A DNA stretch of 64,000 nt from Pleurodeles waltl (Eukaryota; Chordata; Amphibia; Caudata; Salamandridae): NCBI RefSeq assembly GCF_031143425.1, contig NC_090447.1, forward strand, positions 138,589,106 through 138,653,105, in the 5' to 3' direction. The notes beneath the pieces are model-generated. The model was given only the letters and a program-made list of their open reading frames with translations, was not told the origin of the DNA and searched no databases. This document shows positions 1-9,918 of this stretch, one piece after another (position 1 is the first letter of the stretch; the number at the start of each line of letters is the position of its first letter). A program made the position numbers and the translations under genes.

Positions 1-754
1 GGACTCCACTCCTGCAGGTCTGGATGATCAGGAGCAGCCTGATCCATCTGGTCTGTATGGCCACACAGCTGCAGTGAGTCGCACTCGGCTCAGACCTATA
101 CCTCCCAGCCCAGCTGCAACCACATCTCAGCCTCAGAATACCGCCACGTCCTGTGTACTGAGGAACTTCATACCAGTCTTGTGCCCCTCATTCCTGGCAG
201 CTGTAGAGACAATGCCAACACCGCCTCCAGTTGTGCCAGTACCCTGTGGAATGGGACACACTGACTCCAGGGCACAGGATAGTGGGGGTAGGCATTGTGG
301 GAGGGAATCAGTGGACCAGAAAAGTGAGGCCTCTGGCATCTGCATAGGCTAGAACACCATTGACTGAGTCTTGGGAGCAACACAAGAGTCCCAAGACTTG
401 AAGGGCCAGGTCATAACTGAGGTATCGGAGATCAAGGAGGTGCAGAGGGAGCTCATGTTGGAAATACGCAACAACAATGACAAAATGAACTTCCTGACTG
501 GGGTGCTTTTTGACATCTATCACCAAATGTGCACAGCTTTTCCCATACCATCTACCCCGTTTGTGTTCCTTCTACATCTGGACCAAGTGCACCACTGCCA
601 GCCTCAGTCAGGGTGGCCTTGCTACATGAGGATCCTGCTCCTTCCACCCCAGTCCCTGAACCTGTGCCCCTTCTCCCAGAGGAGATGGTCATCCGGGCCA
701 CCAGGAGAGGATGGCAAGAGCTCTACCACCACCTACAAGAGAAGCAAATCCTGA
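1..754 (+). pseudogene. Decayed C-terminal exon of a transposon Myb/SANT-like protein
   Basis: A proline- and serine-rich stretch (about 1-340) is followed, after two in-frame stops near 350-368, by a polar helical segment (371-510) containing GQVITEVSEIKEVQRELMLE. This order, a low-complexity linker and then a heptad-like helix, resembles the C-terminal exon of Myb/SANT-like DNA-binding proteins of PIF/Harbinger transposons, and the better-preserved copy ending near 11.7 kb in this window has the same layout. The window starts inside it, so the N-terminus is not visible. Stops make it non-functional. The family call is inferred from architecture and the neighbouring copy. No transposase is visible nearby. 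Confidence 0.35.
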
Positions 755-2507
755 TTTCTTCCAGTGTGTGTCTACCATTCAATCCGTGGACTATTTCACA
801 GAGACATTTACCTTTTTTGACAACAGTTGCATTTTGTACATTGGATTCCATACTTTTTTGCCTCTACTACTATATTTTGCTCCACCATGATAGACTTTTT
901 ATTTAGTTCATTTTCTATTTGTCTGAAACATTGTTTGGTTTATTTGATATGGACACAAACTACAAGATTGTTATTGCATTTATTGTGGCATTTAATTTTT
1001 TATGTCTGTCTTCAACCATCATTTTGTCAAATATACTGAACAATTATTTGCAAAAGAAAATTAGAAATGACAAAGAGGTAAGGTGTTACCTATTTCATTC
1101 AAAAAAACAAATCAAAATCCGAATGTATTGGTAACATACATGTGTAGGTAACAACTCTTAGACGAAATCAGAGGTGAGTTTCACAAACCTTGCATAATCC
1201 TAATAGTCTGTGCTATTTAGAGGTGGACACTCCGCGACCTTGACACCATGGAAGAAAGGGAAATTTACATGGGCTCAAATTAAATAGGCAAACTATTAAT
1301 GATGCATGACCTCAGCCGGAGCCATACATTCTACCCTCACAATAGGAATCCTAATCAATAACACCAATCATCCACATCATGGAAGTAACAACATTTGAGA
1401 CCACATGAGCATTACATTGAGCAAGATTGAAGCAAATGATCCTCAAGTCATAGTGTACTTACCAATGCTCTAGGTCCTCACAGTTCCAAGTTGTGACATT
1501 AGCAGGGCTATGATGCTGTTCTGTAGTAAAAATGAATCATGTATTGACCCAGGACAGGTACATGTCTGAGTGGGAAATGTTTGCCAAAGTAAGTTGTTCT
1601 TCTTTGTCCTCTTTGGCTTTTTGGTCCCTTTTTGTTCATGACTGATGTGTTGTGATTGCAAGGTAATGAACGTAGTGAGTTAGCTAAGTACAGGGTATTT
1701 TTTGAGGATGTTAAAAATGTCTGTGCATTGCAATGAAAAGTCACCTGTGAGAATTAGCTGAGTTCTCAGTGCATGTTGCTCACAATTCCAGGAATAATGA
1801 GTCAAAATGCAGACCCTTTGCTTCCAGTGGATAATAGGGACTGTACCACTAAATTAAGTGGAAACATACACCACCAGGTCAAAATGGTAGAAATCTGACA
1901 TCCAAGTAGATTTTTCAGAGTTCTGGAGGTGTCTGATGTTGTTCTGTCAAGTGAATGTACAAGCCATAATTGGGAATTGGAGTAACTATTTGTTTTAAAC
2001 ATGTCATGGTGCCACATATGGGGAAAGGTATTATCTGTGCTGCCATTCTAAATGGCACATGCTCACAGTCAGCCATACATTTAAGTCCCATTACTACACA
2101 CACTTGTCCATACATCACCCAAAACCACGCTCTCACTGACACATGGCAGACCTCACATACTGCTCTTAGCTATTGTACGCAGTACAATCCATAGTATCTG
2201 TGCACATAATGTATACATTCTTTAGCCTTTAGTGGCTTACAATAAGGTGGACTAATCTAGAGTTCTCACTACATGACAAGCTCCCTATCCACGGCTTTGA
2301 TGGGGTTTGTGTCCTATATTGGTAACATGAGGCGAAAGAATGTTGAGACTACTCCACAGATCACTGCAAGTTAGTGTTTGTAGATAATCTGTGCTGCCTG
2401 TTCTTGGAATGTTTGTGAGAGCTGCTACTAAATTGTGTGACTGCACTACAGACAACCAAAATCACTCAAGACCTATTTTGCTGTCATTCGTTCTTATCCA
2501 TATAGGT
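755..2507. other. Intergenic/intronic sequence, no supported gene
   Basis: AT-rich sequence with only short frames in all directions. I see no RNA gene, simple repeat or terminal inverted repeat. It may be intron or spacer between the two Myb/SANT-like fragments. A possible splice acceptor (ccatatag) lies at its right edge. Confidence 0.4.
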
Positions 2508-2671
2508 CAATGGCCATCAGAAGTGTGATTTGTGGAATAACATTGCGAACAAGGTGTGGACCCTGGACCCCAGTGCAGCCTGCATTGCCAGAAGAGGTGG
2601 GAGGACCTCTGATGCTGGACCAGGAAGTCAGCGCAAGTCCAGCTCAGCCAGGCTCTCAAATGAGGCAAGCA
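2508..2671 (+). pseudogene. Myb/SANT-like DNA-binding domain exon (PIF/Harbinger type), frameshifted
   Basis: One frame reads NGHQKCDLWNNIANKVWTLD. After a frame change the sequence reads HCQKRWEDL, then a TGA, then CWTRKSAQVQL. This is the order of helices 2 and 3 in the Myb/SANT-like domain of PIF/Harbinger accessory proteins, where a 'W..I...V.TLG' helix precedes 'HCRKRWEDLRRWARKT'. A splice-acceptor-like ccatatag precedes it and a donor-like atgtgagt ends it near 2671. One frameshift and one stop show it is a fossil. The LTR element at 2694 entered the short intron just after it. The domain call is from recognised motif order, so family assignment is moderately sure and function is lost. 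Confidence 0.5.
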
Positions 2672-2693
2672 TGTGAGTCACAGTCTGACCCCT

Positions 2694-4819
2694 TGTTAGA
2701 AATGGGGTCTTTGGTTGACAGTCAGGTTACCCCCTGTTCAAGCAAGGACCCTCACTCTAGTTAGGATAAAAGAGAATCACCCTCAGCTAACCCCTGCTTA
2801 CCCCCTTGGTAGCTTGGCAGAGCAGTAGGCTTAACCTCAGAGTGCTGGGCGTAAAGTATTTGTACCAACACACACAGTAACTTAATGAAAACACTACAAA
2901 ATGACACAACACCAGTTTAGAAAAATAGGAAATATTTATCTAGACAAAACAAGACCAAAACGATAAAAATCCAACATACACAAGTCAAGTTATGATTTTT
3001 TAAAGGTTTAAAGTAAAAAGAGTCTTTAGGTAGTTGTAACAACACACTAGCGCTGCTAGCGTGTAAATGTACCTGGTTTGCGTCAAAAATAACCCCGCAC
3101 GGGCGGTGTGCGTCGAAAATAACCCTGCACGGTTATATGCGTCGAAAACAACTCGGCACGGCGATGCGCGTCGAAAAAGCCAGCCACGCGACGGTCCGAA
3201 AGTCCCGCGGCGCAGGTTGCGATCTCTCAGCCTTCGTCAGCGATGCTGCGCGTCGTTTCTCCTGCTCCGGGCGTCGATTCTCCGGTCGCGTTTCCTGCGG
3301 CGTCGTTTCTCAGCTGCGGAGCCGGCGTCGCGTCGTTTTCTCAGCCGCGATCGGATTCGCGTCGATCTTTTCTCCGCACGGCGCTCGGTGCGTGTATTTT
3401 TGTCCTTAGGCTGCCAGCCTCTCCTTTCAGGGTCCCAGGAACTGGAAGGGCACCACAGAGCAGAGTAGGGGTCTCTCCAGAGACTCCAGGTGCTGGCAGG
3501 AAGAAGTCTTTGCTATCCCTGAGACTTCAACAACAGGAGGCAAGCTCTACATCAAGCCCTTGGAGATTTCTTCTTCAAGGTGGAAGGCACACAAAGTCCA
3601 GTCTTTGCCCTCTTACTCTGGCAGAAGCAGCACTGCAGGAAAGCTCCACAAAGCACAGTCACAGGCAGGGCAGCACTTGTTCCTCAGCGATCAGCTCTTC
3701 TCCAGGCAGAGGTTCCCCTTGATTCCAGAAGTGTTTCTGAAGTTTGTAAGTTTGGGTGCCCTTCTTATACCCATTTTAGTCTTTGAAGTCACCTTCCTTC
3801 AAAGGGGACTCACACCTTCTTGTGAAATCCTGCCTTGCCCAGGCAAGGCCTCAGACACACACCAGGGGGCTGGAGACAGCATTGTCAGAGGCAGGCACAG
3901 TCCTTTCAGATGAGAGTGACCACTCCACCCCTCCCTCCTAGCAGAGATGGCTAATCAGGAAATGCAGATCACACCCCAGCTCCCTTTGTGTCACTGTCTG
4001 GTGTGAGGTGAAAAACAACCCAACTGTCAAACTGACCCAGACAGGGAATCCACAAACAAGGCAGAGTCACAGAATGGTTTAAGCAAGAAAATGCTCACTT
4101 TCTAAAAGTGGCATTTCCAAACTCACAATCTTAAAATCAACTTTACTAAAAGATGTATTTTTAAATTGTGAGTTCAGGGGTCCCAAACTCCACATGTCCA
4201 TCTACTCTCTAGGGGAATCTACACTTTAATCATATTTAAAGGTAGCCCCCATATTATCCTATGAGAGAGAGACAGACCTTGCAACAGTGAAAACGAAATT
4301 GGCAGTATTTCACTGTCAGGACATATAAACCACATTACTATATGTCCTACCTTATCCATACACTGCACCCTGCCCTTGGGGCTACCTAGGGCCTACCTTA
4401 GGGGTGCCTTACATGTAAGAAAAGGGAAGGTTTAGGCCTGGCAAGTGGGTACACTTGCCAAGTCGAATTTACAGTGTAAAAATACACATACAGACACTGC
4501 AGTGGCAGGTCTGAGACATGATTACAGAGCTACTTATGTGGGTGGCACAACCAGTGCTGCAGGCCCACTAGTAGCATTTGATTTACAGGCCCTGGCACCT
4601 CTAGTGCACCTTACTAGGGACTTACTAGTAAATCAAATATGCCAATCATGGATAAACCACTTACATACAATTTAAACAGGAGAGCATATGCACTTTAGCA
4701 CTGGTTAGCAGTGGTAAAAGTGCTCAGAGTTGAAAAGCCAACAGCAACATGTCAGAAAAATACAGGAGGCAGGAGGCAAAAAAGTCTGGGGATGACCCTG
4801 CATAAGCAAAAGTCCAACA
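2694..4819 (-). repeat. 3' LTR of element 1
   Basis: 2126 bp, TG...CA ended. On the coding (minus) strand it starts TGTTGGAC and ends CTAACA. A TATAAG box lies at 3769-3764 (minus strand). Downstream of that box is a CpG-dense block (about 3400-3060). Open frames inside it are repeated exactly in the partner LTR and are not considered genes. Confidence 0.93.
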
Positions 4820-4832
4820 CGACCCCCTACCA
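4820..4832 (-). other. Polypurine tract of element 1
   Basis: The minus strand reads GGTAGGGGGTCG directly before the 3' LTR. Element 2 has GGTAGGGGGTTG at the same place (53538-53527). Position and purine content fit plus-strand priming. Confidence 0.6.
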
Positions 4833-4854
4833 GCCTAAAGCCAGGGGAGAACAA

Positions 4855-7566
4855 TCAATACCTTGATGTACTTCCCTGATTGGGGCGATAGAACAGGGAC
4901 CCAGGCCCACAACAGCAGGGGCATGTTCCAGTTCTACGCCTTCCTGACTCCAGTTGGATCCCTCTGTCCATACTCTCAGGGCCCACTAAGCTAACCCATG
5001 GGGAACCCTTCTCCACATCTACAGACACCATCTGTGCAACACCTAACTTTACTTTGCTCACAGATGTATTGCAATGGGCAGATAGTACCACCAGGGCCAA
5101 CACAGTGGTGTTGCCCACTCCACCCCCGGGGTGTGACTCTCGTCCTCCCCCCCCCAGGGGCAACTCTGTCCACCAGGACAGCAAGCCACAGTGGCCCCAG
5201 ACAACTGTCAGGGATGAGAGCCCGACCTCAGGCCTCTCTAACCACTGTGACTGTGGAGAGTGGGGGGTGGTAGCCCCAGGTGCCTGGCACCCTTTGACCA
5301 CTCTCTTTTCCACCAGGTCAGGGATGACAACCTGACCCTGGTCCTCCCCTCTGGGGCTCTGTACCCTCCCTGCAGAAGCGGCACCCCCAGAGTCAAAAAC
5401 TGTCAGGGTGCTTGTAGAAGCAGTCCTGCACAATTCTTCCATCAGTGCAGGGATGTTAACCTGCAACTGATCCTCCAACCTGGGGTCTGTACCTTCAGGT
5501 TGGACCAGGGCCAGGGGTGAGGCTTCCCTCCCCCTGCCCTCTCTTCTGGGGTCCTGAACCACCCAACTAGGAGCGGCCCCCCCAGAAGACAACATGGTAG
5601 GGGCACTGTTAGCAGTAGCCCCTTCCTCCAGGTCAGGGGGGACACCCTTAACCTGGCCTCCCAATCCAGGGCCTGTACCCACAGACTGGATCACTGCCTG
5701 GCAAACCAGGACTTCTTGGGGGGCATACCTACCCCCTACCAGGTCAGAGTTTACCCTCTGAACCTGGTCATCCAACCCAGGGTCACCACCCTGCGGTTGA
5801 ACCACTGCCTGGCACACCAGGACTTCCTTGGGAGCACACTTACCCCCCATCAGGTCAGAGTTTACCCCCTGAACCTGATCATTCAACCCAGAGTCACCAC
5901 CCTGCGGTTGAACCATTGCCTGGCACACCAGGACTTCCTTGGGAGCACACGTACTCCCCATCAGGTCAGAGTTTACCCCCTGAACCTGATCATCCAACCC
6001 AGAGTCACCATCCTGCGGTTGAATCATTGCCTGGCGCACCAGGACTTCCTGGGGGGCACACCTACCCCCCACAAGGGAAACACTTTCCCCAAGGGCCATA
6101 CAAGAGTCTGGCTGGCGCAGGTCTCCTGACCTCTGCCCATCTGACAGAGTCTGGATTCCCCCCAGCCCAGAAATGGTCTCACCAAGGTCATTCCTGGGGG
6201 GCTCTGCACTCAGAGCTGACCCCTGACCCTCCAGGTTCTCCACTGGGGTCCGCAACCCCCTCTCAACCCTCTGTCTGGACTTCTGCAACCCCTCACTAGG
6301 AGTGGTACTGCCAGACACCAGAACTGGTGGGACGCTGGCTACAGCCGCCCCCCCAAGTTCTCCTGACACTGTGGGGTCTCCCTCAACAGATGGCCCGATG
6401 GTACAGGCTAGGCTCCCCTCCTGGGGTTCCCGCAGGGAACCCTCCAGGACCTGGGACCGGATCTCGGGCACCTTGGGCCTCAACCCACCCCCATTCCCTC
6501 TCCTCTGAGACTGGACATGGGGTCCCTCACCCATCCCACTACACTGGGACCTACCTGGGACACTACAATCCTTCCCTACCTCACCTGGTTGGGAACTACC
6601 TAGACCACTCCTCTCAGGAGCACCCCCAAATGCCTCTTCAGACTCTCTGGTACTCACCCAGAAGTCTGCCTCCATTGTAAGCTCCCTGGGGTCAGAGAAC
6701 TCACACTCCACCTGGTGTTGGCATAGCTCTGGAAAATAAGGACTAGACATATGCTCTCCAGCAATTACATCACTCAGCCCCTCACATGAATTAACCAAAG
6801 TACCCTTCACCCAACCATCCAGTGACTCTGCTTTGACAAAGCACCCCACATCACCCTCCTGAGACTGGTGAGACAGTACCTGACTGTCCCTGACACTCAA
6901 CCCACACTCTTCTGGGATGTCTTCACACTCCATAACCAGGACTTCTACCTGGGGGGAACCCCTCTCCCTGTCACTCTCAACTAGAGTCAGTAGAGTGTCC
7001 CTCCCACCAGTAGGAATATGACTCCCCATGCCAGTTCCCCTATCCACCTCAGGGACCCTGTGCATCACTGGAGCTACCTCATACCCCTGAACCTCCTGGC
7101 GTGTGTTAACTCCCTCCTTCAAGTAGGGCACCACATCTCTGGGCATGTGCACTTCTTCAGCAGTACTGGATACAAGATTTTTGCTGGCACCATCTGAACT
7201 GGACTCAGCCCTCATGGCCTCCAGCTTCAGCTCTTCACAGCTCAGCTCTTGAGCTGCAATCCTTTCTTTTTCCAGGACTAAGGCTCTCTCCTCCTCAGCC
7301 CTCTCAAGCTCTGCATCTAGCTCTTCCAGACTCCGGATTCGAGCTAGGAGCCACTCATCTCTTTCTGTTTCCTCCTCTTCGGAGTAGTCATCCTCCTCAG
7401 ACTCATTTGGTGGTGTTGCCTGACAACGTTTCAATTCATACTGAAACAGGGCTGACTCAAGATCCTCCCTTCTGGATTTCCTGTTCACAGCCAGTCCCCT
7501 TTCCATGCAAAATGCTTTAAGCTGCCACTTTTTATACATAAATAGGTGCCAGAAATTGACTTCCAT
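4855..7566 (-). CDS. Gag-like protein of element 1 (SAP-like, coiled coil, decayed SCAN-like region, 37-aa repeats)
   Basis: An open frame of about 900 codons fills the interior. I prefer the Met at 7566: the same frame opens 25 codons earlier, but the protein of element 2 aligns from here. Near the N-terminus is a SAP-like motif (WQLKAFCMERGLAV..., about 15 residues in), followed by an acidic stretch and a Glu/Arg-rich coiled coil to about residue 120. Around residues 205-310 the order matches the SCAN-like region of element 2 (GWVKGTLVN, FSDPRELTMEADFW), but several hydrophobic core positions differ. About four 37-residue repeats (5640-6090; core QEVLVRQAMIQPQ...GLDDQVQGVNSDL) follow, then a Pro/Gly/Ser-rich tail. 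There is no CCHC knuckle and no enzyme domain. By family it would assemble a cytoplasmic particle; that role is inferred. Confidence 0.75.
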   Translation of the reverse strand: MEVNFWHLFMYKKWQLKAFCMERGLAVNRKSRREDLESALFQYELKRCQATPPNESEEDDYSEEEETERDEWLLARIRSLEELDAELERAEEERALVLEKERIAAQELSCEELKLEAMRAESSSDGASKNLVSSTAEEVHMPRDVVPYLKEGVNTRQEVQGYEVAPVMHRVPEVDRGTGMGSHIPTGGRDTLLTLVESDRERGSPQVEVLVMECEDIPEECGLSVRDSQVLSHQSQEGDVGCFVKAESLDGWVKGTLVNSCEGLSDVIAGEHMSSPYFPELCQHQVECEFSDPRELTMEADFWVSTRESEEAFGGAPERSGLGSSQPGEVGKDCSVPGRSQCSGMGEGPHVQSQRRGNGGGLRPKVPEIRSQVLEGSLREPQEGSLACTIGPSVEGDPTVSGELGGAAVASVPPVLVSGSTTPSEGLQKSRQRVERGLRTPVENLEGQGSALSAEPPRNDLGETISGLGGIQTLSDGQRSGDLRQPDSCMALGESVSLVGGRCAPQEVLVRQAMIQPQDGDSGLDDQVQGVNSDLMGSTCAPKEVLVCQAMVQPQGGDSGLNDQVQGVNSDLMGGKCAPKEVLVCQAVVQPQGGDPGLDDQVQRVNSDLVGGRYAPQEVLVCQAVIQSVGTGPGLGGQVKGVPPDLEEGATANSAPTMLSSGGAAPSWVVQDPRREGRGREASPLALVQPEGTDPRLEDQLQVNIPALMEELCRTASTSTLTVFDSGGAASAGRVQSPRGEDQGQVVIPDLVEKRVVKGCQAPGATTPHSPQSQWLERPEVGLSSLTVVWGHCGLLSWWTELPLGGGGRESHPGGGVGNTTVLALVVLSAHCNTSVSKVKLGVAQMVSVDVEKGSPWVSLVGPESMDRGIQLESGRRRTGTCPCCCGPGSLFYRPNQGSTSRY

Positions 7567-7740
7567 TCTGCAAAGGCTCCACAACCAAAAACCAAAGTCC
7601 AAAAATATTATCAATACTTCCAGGAGGACATCAGAGAACAAAAAGCAGAATCACAAGACAAGTAGTATGTGGTCACGTAGTGGTCTGAGATCAAAACAGT
7701 AGTGTACACTTAATTACTGTATGTCAAGTACAAATACAAG

Positions 7741-7766
7741 TCCAAATCCCGACCGCTGGTCACCAA
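7741..7766 (-). other. Primer-binding-site region of element 1
   Basis: Immediately inside the 5' LTR the minus strand reads TTGGTGACCAGCGGTCGG. A TGG within one base of the LTR edge fits a tRNA 3' CCA end. The second element has a related but not identical sequence (TTGGAAGTCAGCGGTGAG). I could not match either securely to a particular tRNA. Confidence 0.5.
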
Positions 7767-8132
7767 TGTTAGAAATGGGGTCTTTGGTTGACAGTCAGGT
7801 TACCCCCTGTTCAAGCAAGGACCCTCACTCTAGTTAGGATAAAAGAGAATCACCCTCAGCTAACCCCTGCTTACCCCCTTGGTAGCTTGGCAGAGCAGTA
7901 GGCTTAACCTCAGAGTGCTGGGCGTAAAGTATTTGTACCAACACACACAGTAACTTAATGAAAACACTACAAAATGACACAACACCAGTTTAGAAAAATA
8001 GGAAATATTTATCTAGACAAAACAAGACCAAAACGATAAAAATCCAACATACACAAGTCAAGTTATGATTTTTTAAAGGTTTAAAGTAAAAAGAGTCTTT
8101 AGGTAGTTGTAACAACACACTAGCGCTGCTAG

Positions 8133-8473
8133 CGTGTAAATGTACCTGGTTTGCGTCAAAAATAACCCCGCACGGGCGGTGTGCGTCGAAAATAACCCTG
8201 CACGGTTATATGCGTCGAAAACAACTCGGCACGGCGATGCGCGTCGAAAAAGCCAGCCACGCGACGGTCCGAAAGTCCCGCGGCGCAGGTTGCGATCTCT
8301 CAGCCTTCGTCAGCGATGCTGCGCGTCGTTTCTCCTGCTCCGGGCGTCGATTCTCCGGTCGCGTTTCCTGCGGCGTCGTTTCTCAGCTGCGGAGCCGGCG
8401 TCGCGTCGTTTTCTCAGCCGCGATCGGATTCGCGTCGATCTTTTCTCCGCACGGCGCTCGGTGCGTGTATTTT
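8133..8473 (-). promoter_or_regulatory. CpG-dense block with tandem GCGTCG motifs in the LTR
   Basis: Four ~30-bp tandem units carry tgcgtcgaaaa(t/c)aac...gcacgg; in the twin LTR they start near 3079, 3109, 3138 and 3167. Several GCGTCGnTTCTC-type units follow. The block stands out from the AT-rich remainder of the LTR and lies downstream of the TATA box in element orientation, so it would form the leader/R-U5 region. A role as methylation target or transcription-factor array is inference. Confidence 0.5.
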
Positions 8474-8836
8474 TGTCCTTAGGCTGCCAGCCTCTCCTTT
8501 CAGGGTCCCAGGAACTGGAAGGGCACCACAGAGCAGAGTAGGGGTCTCTCCAGAGACTCCAGGTGCTGGCAGGAAGAAGTCTTTGCTATCCCTGAGACTT
8601 CAACAACAGGAGGCAAGCTCTACATCAAGCCCTTGGAGATTTCTTCTTCAAGATGGAAGGCACACAAAGTCCAGTCTTTGCCCTCTTACTCTGGCAGAAG
8701 CAGCACTGCAGGAAAGCTCCACAAAGCACAGTCACAGGCAGGGCAGCACTTGTTCCTCAGCGATCAGCTCTTCTCCAGGCAGAGGTTCCCCTTGATTCCA
8801 GAAGTGTTTCTGAAGTTTGTAAGTTTGGGTGCCCTT

Positions 8837-8842
8837 CTTATA
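8837..8842 (-). promoter_or_regulatory. TATA box of the 5' LTR (element 1)
   Basis: Minus strand reads GGGTATAAGAAGGGC. The same motif sits at 3769-3764 in the partner LTR. Equivalent TATA motifs occur in the other LTR family (52451-52446, 58253-58248) and in the plus-strand LTR remnants (TATAAAA at 32924, TATAAG at 63664), which supports a conserved promoter position. The transcription start itself cannot be placed. Confidence 0.6.
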
Positions 8843-9918
8843 CCCATTTTAGTCTTTGAAGTCACCTTCCTTCAAAGGGGACTCACACCTTCTTGTGAAA
8901 TCCTGCCTTGCCCAGGCAAGGCCTCAGACACACACCAGGGGGCTGGAGACAGCATTGTCAGAGGCAGGCACAGTCCTTTCAGATGAGAGTGACCACTCCA
9001 CCCCTCCCTCCTAGCAGAGATGGCTAATCAGGAAATGCAGATCACACCCCAGCTCCCTTTGTGTCACTGTCTGGTGTGAGGTGAAAAACAACCCAACTGT
9101 CAAACTGACCCAGACAGGGAATCCACAAACAAGGCAGAGTCACAGAATGGTTTAAGCAAGAAAATGCTCACTTTCTAAAAGTGGCATTTCCAAACTCACA
9201 ATCTTAAAATCAACTTTACTAAAAGATGTATTTTTAAATTGTGAGTTCAGGGGTCCCAAACTCCACATGTCCATCTACTCTCTAGGGGAATCTACACTTT
9301 AATCATATTTAAAGGTAGCCCCCATATTATCCTATGAGAGAGAGACAGACCTTGCAACAGTGAAAACGAAATTGGCAGTATTTCACTGTCAGGACATATA
9401 AACCACATTACTATATGTCCTACCTTATCCATACACTGCACCCTGCCCTTGGGGCTACCTAGGGCCTACCTTAGGGGTGCCTTACATGTAAGAAAAGGGA
9501 AGGTTTAGGCCTGGCAAGTGGGTACACTTGCCAAGTCGAATTTACAGTGTAAAAATACACATACAGACACTGCAGTGGCAGGTCTGAGACATGATTACAG
9601 AGCTACTTATGTGGGTGGCACAACCAGTGCTGCAGGCCCACTAGTAGCATTTGATTTACAGGCCCTGGCACCTCTAGTGCACCTTACTAGGGACTTACTA
9701 GTAAATCAAATATGCCAATCATGGATAAACCACTTACATACAATTTAAACAGGAGAGCATATGCACTTTAGCACTGGTTAGCAGTGGTAAAGTGCTCAGA
9801 GTTGAAAAGCCAACAGCAACATGTCAGAAAAATATAGGAGGCAGGAGGCAAAAAAGTCTGGGGATGACCCTGCATAAGCAAAAGTCCAACACCCCTCTAA
9901 TGGCCTGCATCATTGCAG

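Larger units (their letters stand above)
2694..9891 (-). mobile_element. Complete Gag-only LTR retrotransposon, element 1 (SCAN/Gmr1-related Ty3/gypsy)
   Basis: Two long direct repeats (2694-4819 and 7767-9891) begin TGTTAG and end CCAACA, and enclose a 2.9-kb interior. The flanks carry a perfect 5-bp target duplication, CCCCT (2689-2693 and 9892-9896). The coding direction is minus, so the right copy is the 5' LTR. The interior encodes one long Gag-like frame and no protease, reverse transcriptase, RNase H or integrase, so the element is non-autonomous. I found only three differences between the LTRs: G/A near 3583 vs 8656, one A deleted near 9790, and C/T near 4764 vs 9836. This implies a recent insertion. 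The SCAN-like Gag suggests a Gmr1-type autonomous partner as the source of enzymes; that is inference. Confidence 0.93.
7767..9891 (-). repeat. 5' LTR of element 1
   Basis: 2125 bp, nearly identical to 2694-4819. In element orientation this copy would drive transcription. The TATAAG box is at 8842-8837 (minus strand) and the CpG-rich leader block at about 8473-8133. It abuts the primer-binding-site region at 7766. Confidence 0.93.

Noticed and set aside
3067..3913. Overlapping frames of 90-159 codons, repeated at 8140-8986
   Set aside because: They are identical in both LTRs, lie in the CpG-rich leader, are open in several frames at once and show no domain. GC composition explains them.
5716..6299. 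Plus-strand frames of 127-137 codons opposite Gag (also 54285-54836)
   Set aside because: Antisense shadows of the 37-residue repeats. Their repeat period is inherited from the Gag frame.
2694..9891. Possibility that element 1 is an endogenous retrovirus
   Set aside because: No protease, polymerase, integrase or envelope reading frame exists in the interior, and the Gag is SCAN-type. A Gag-only Ty3/gypsy-related element fits better.
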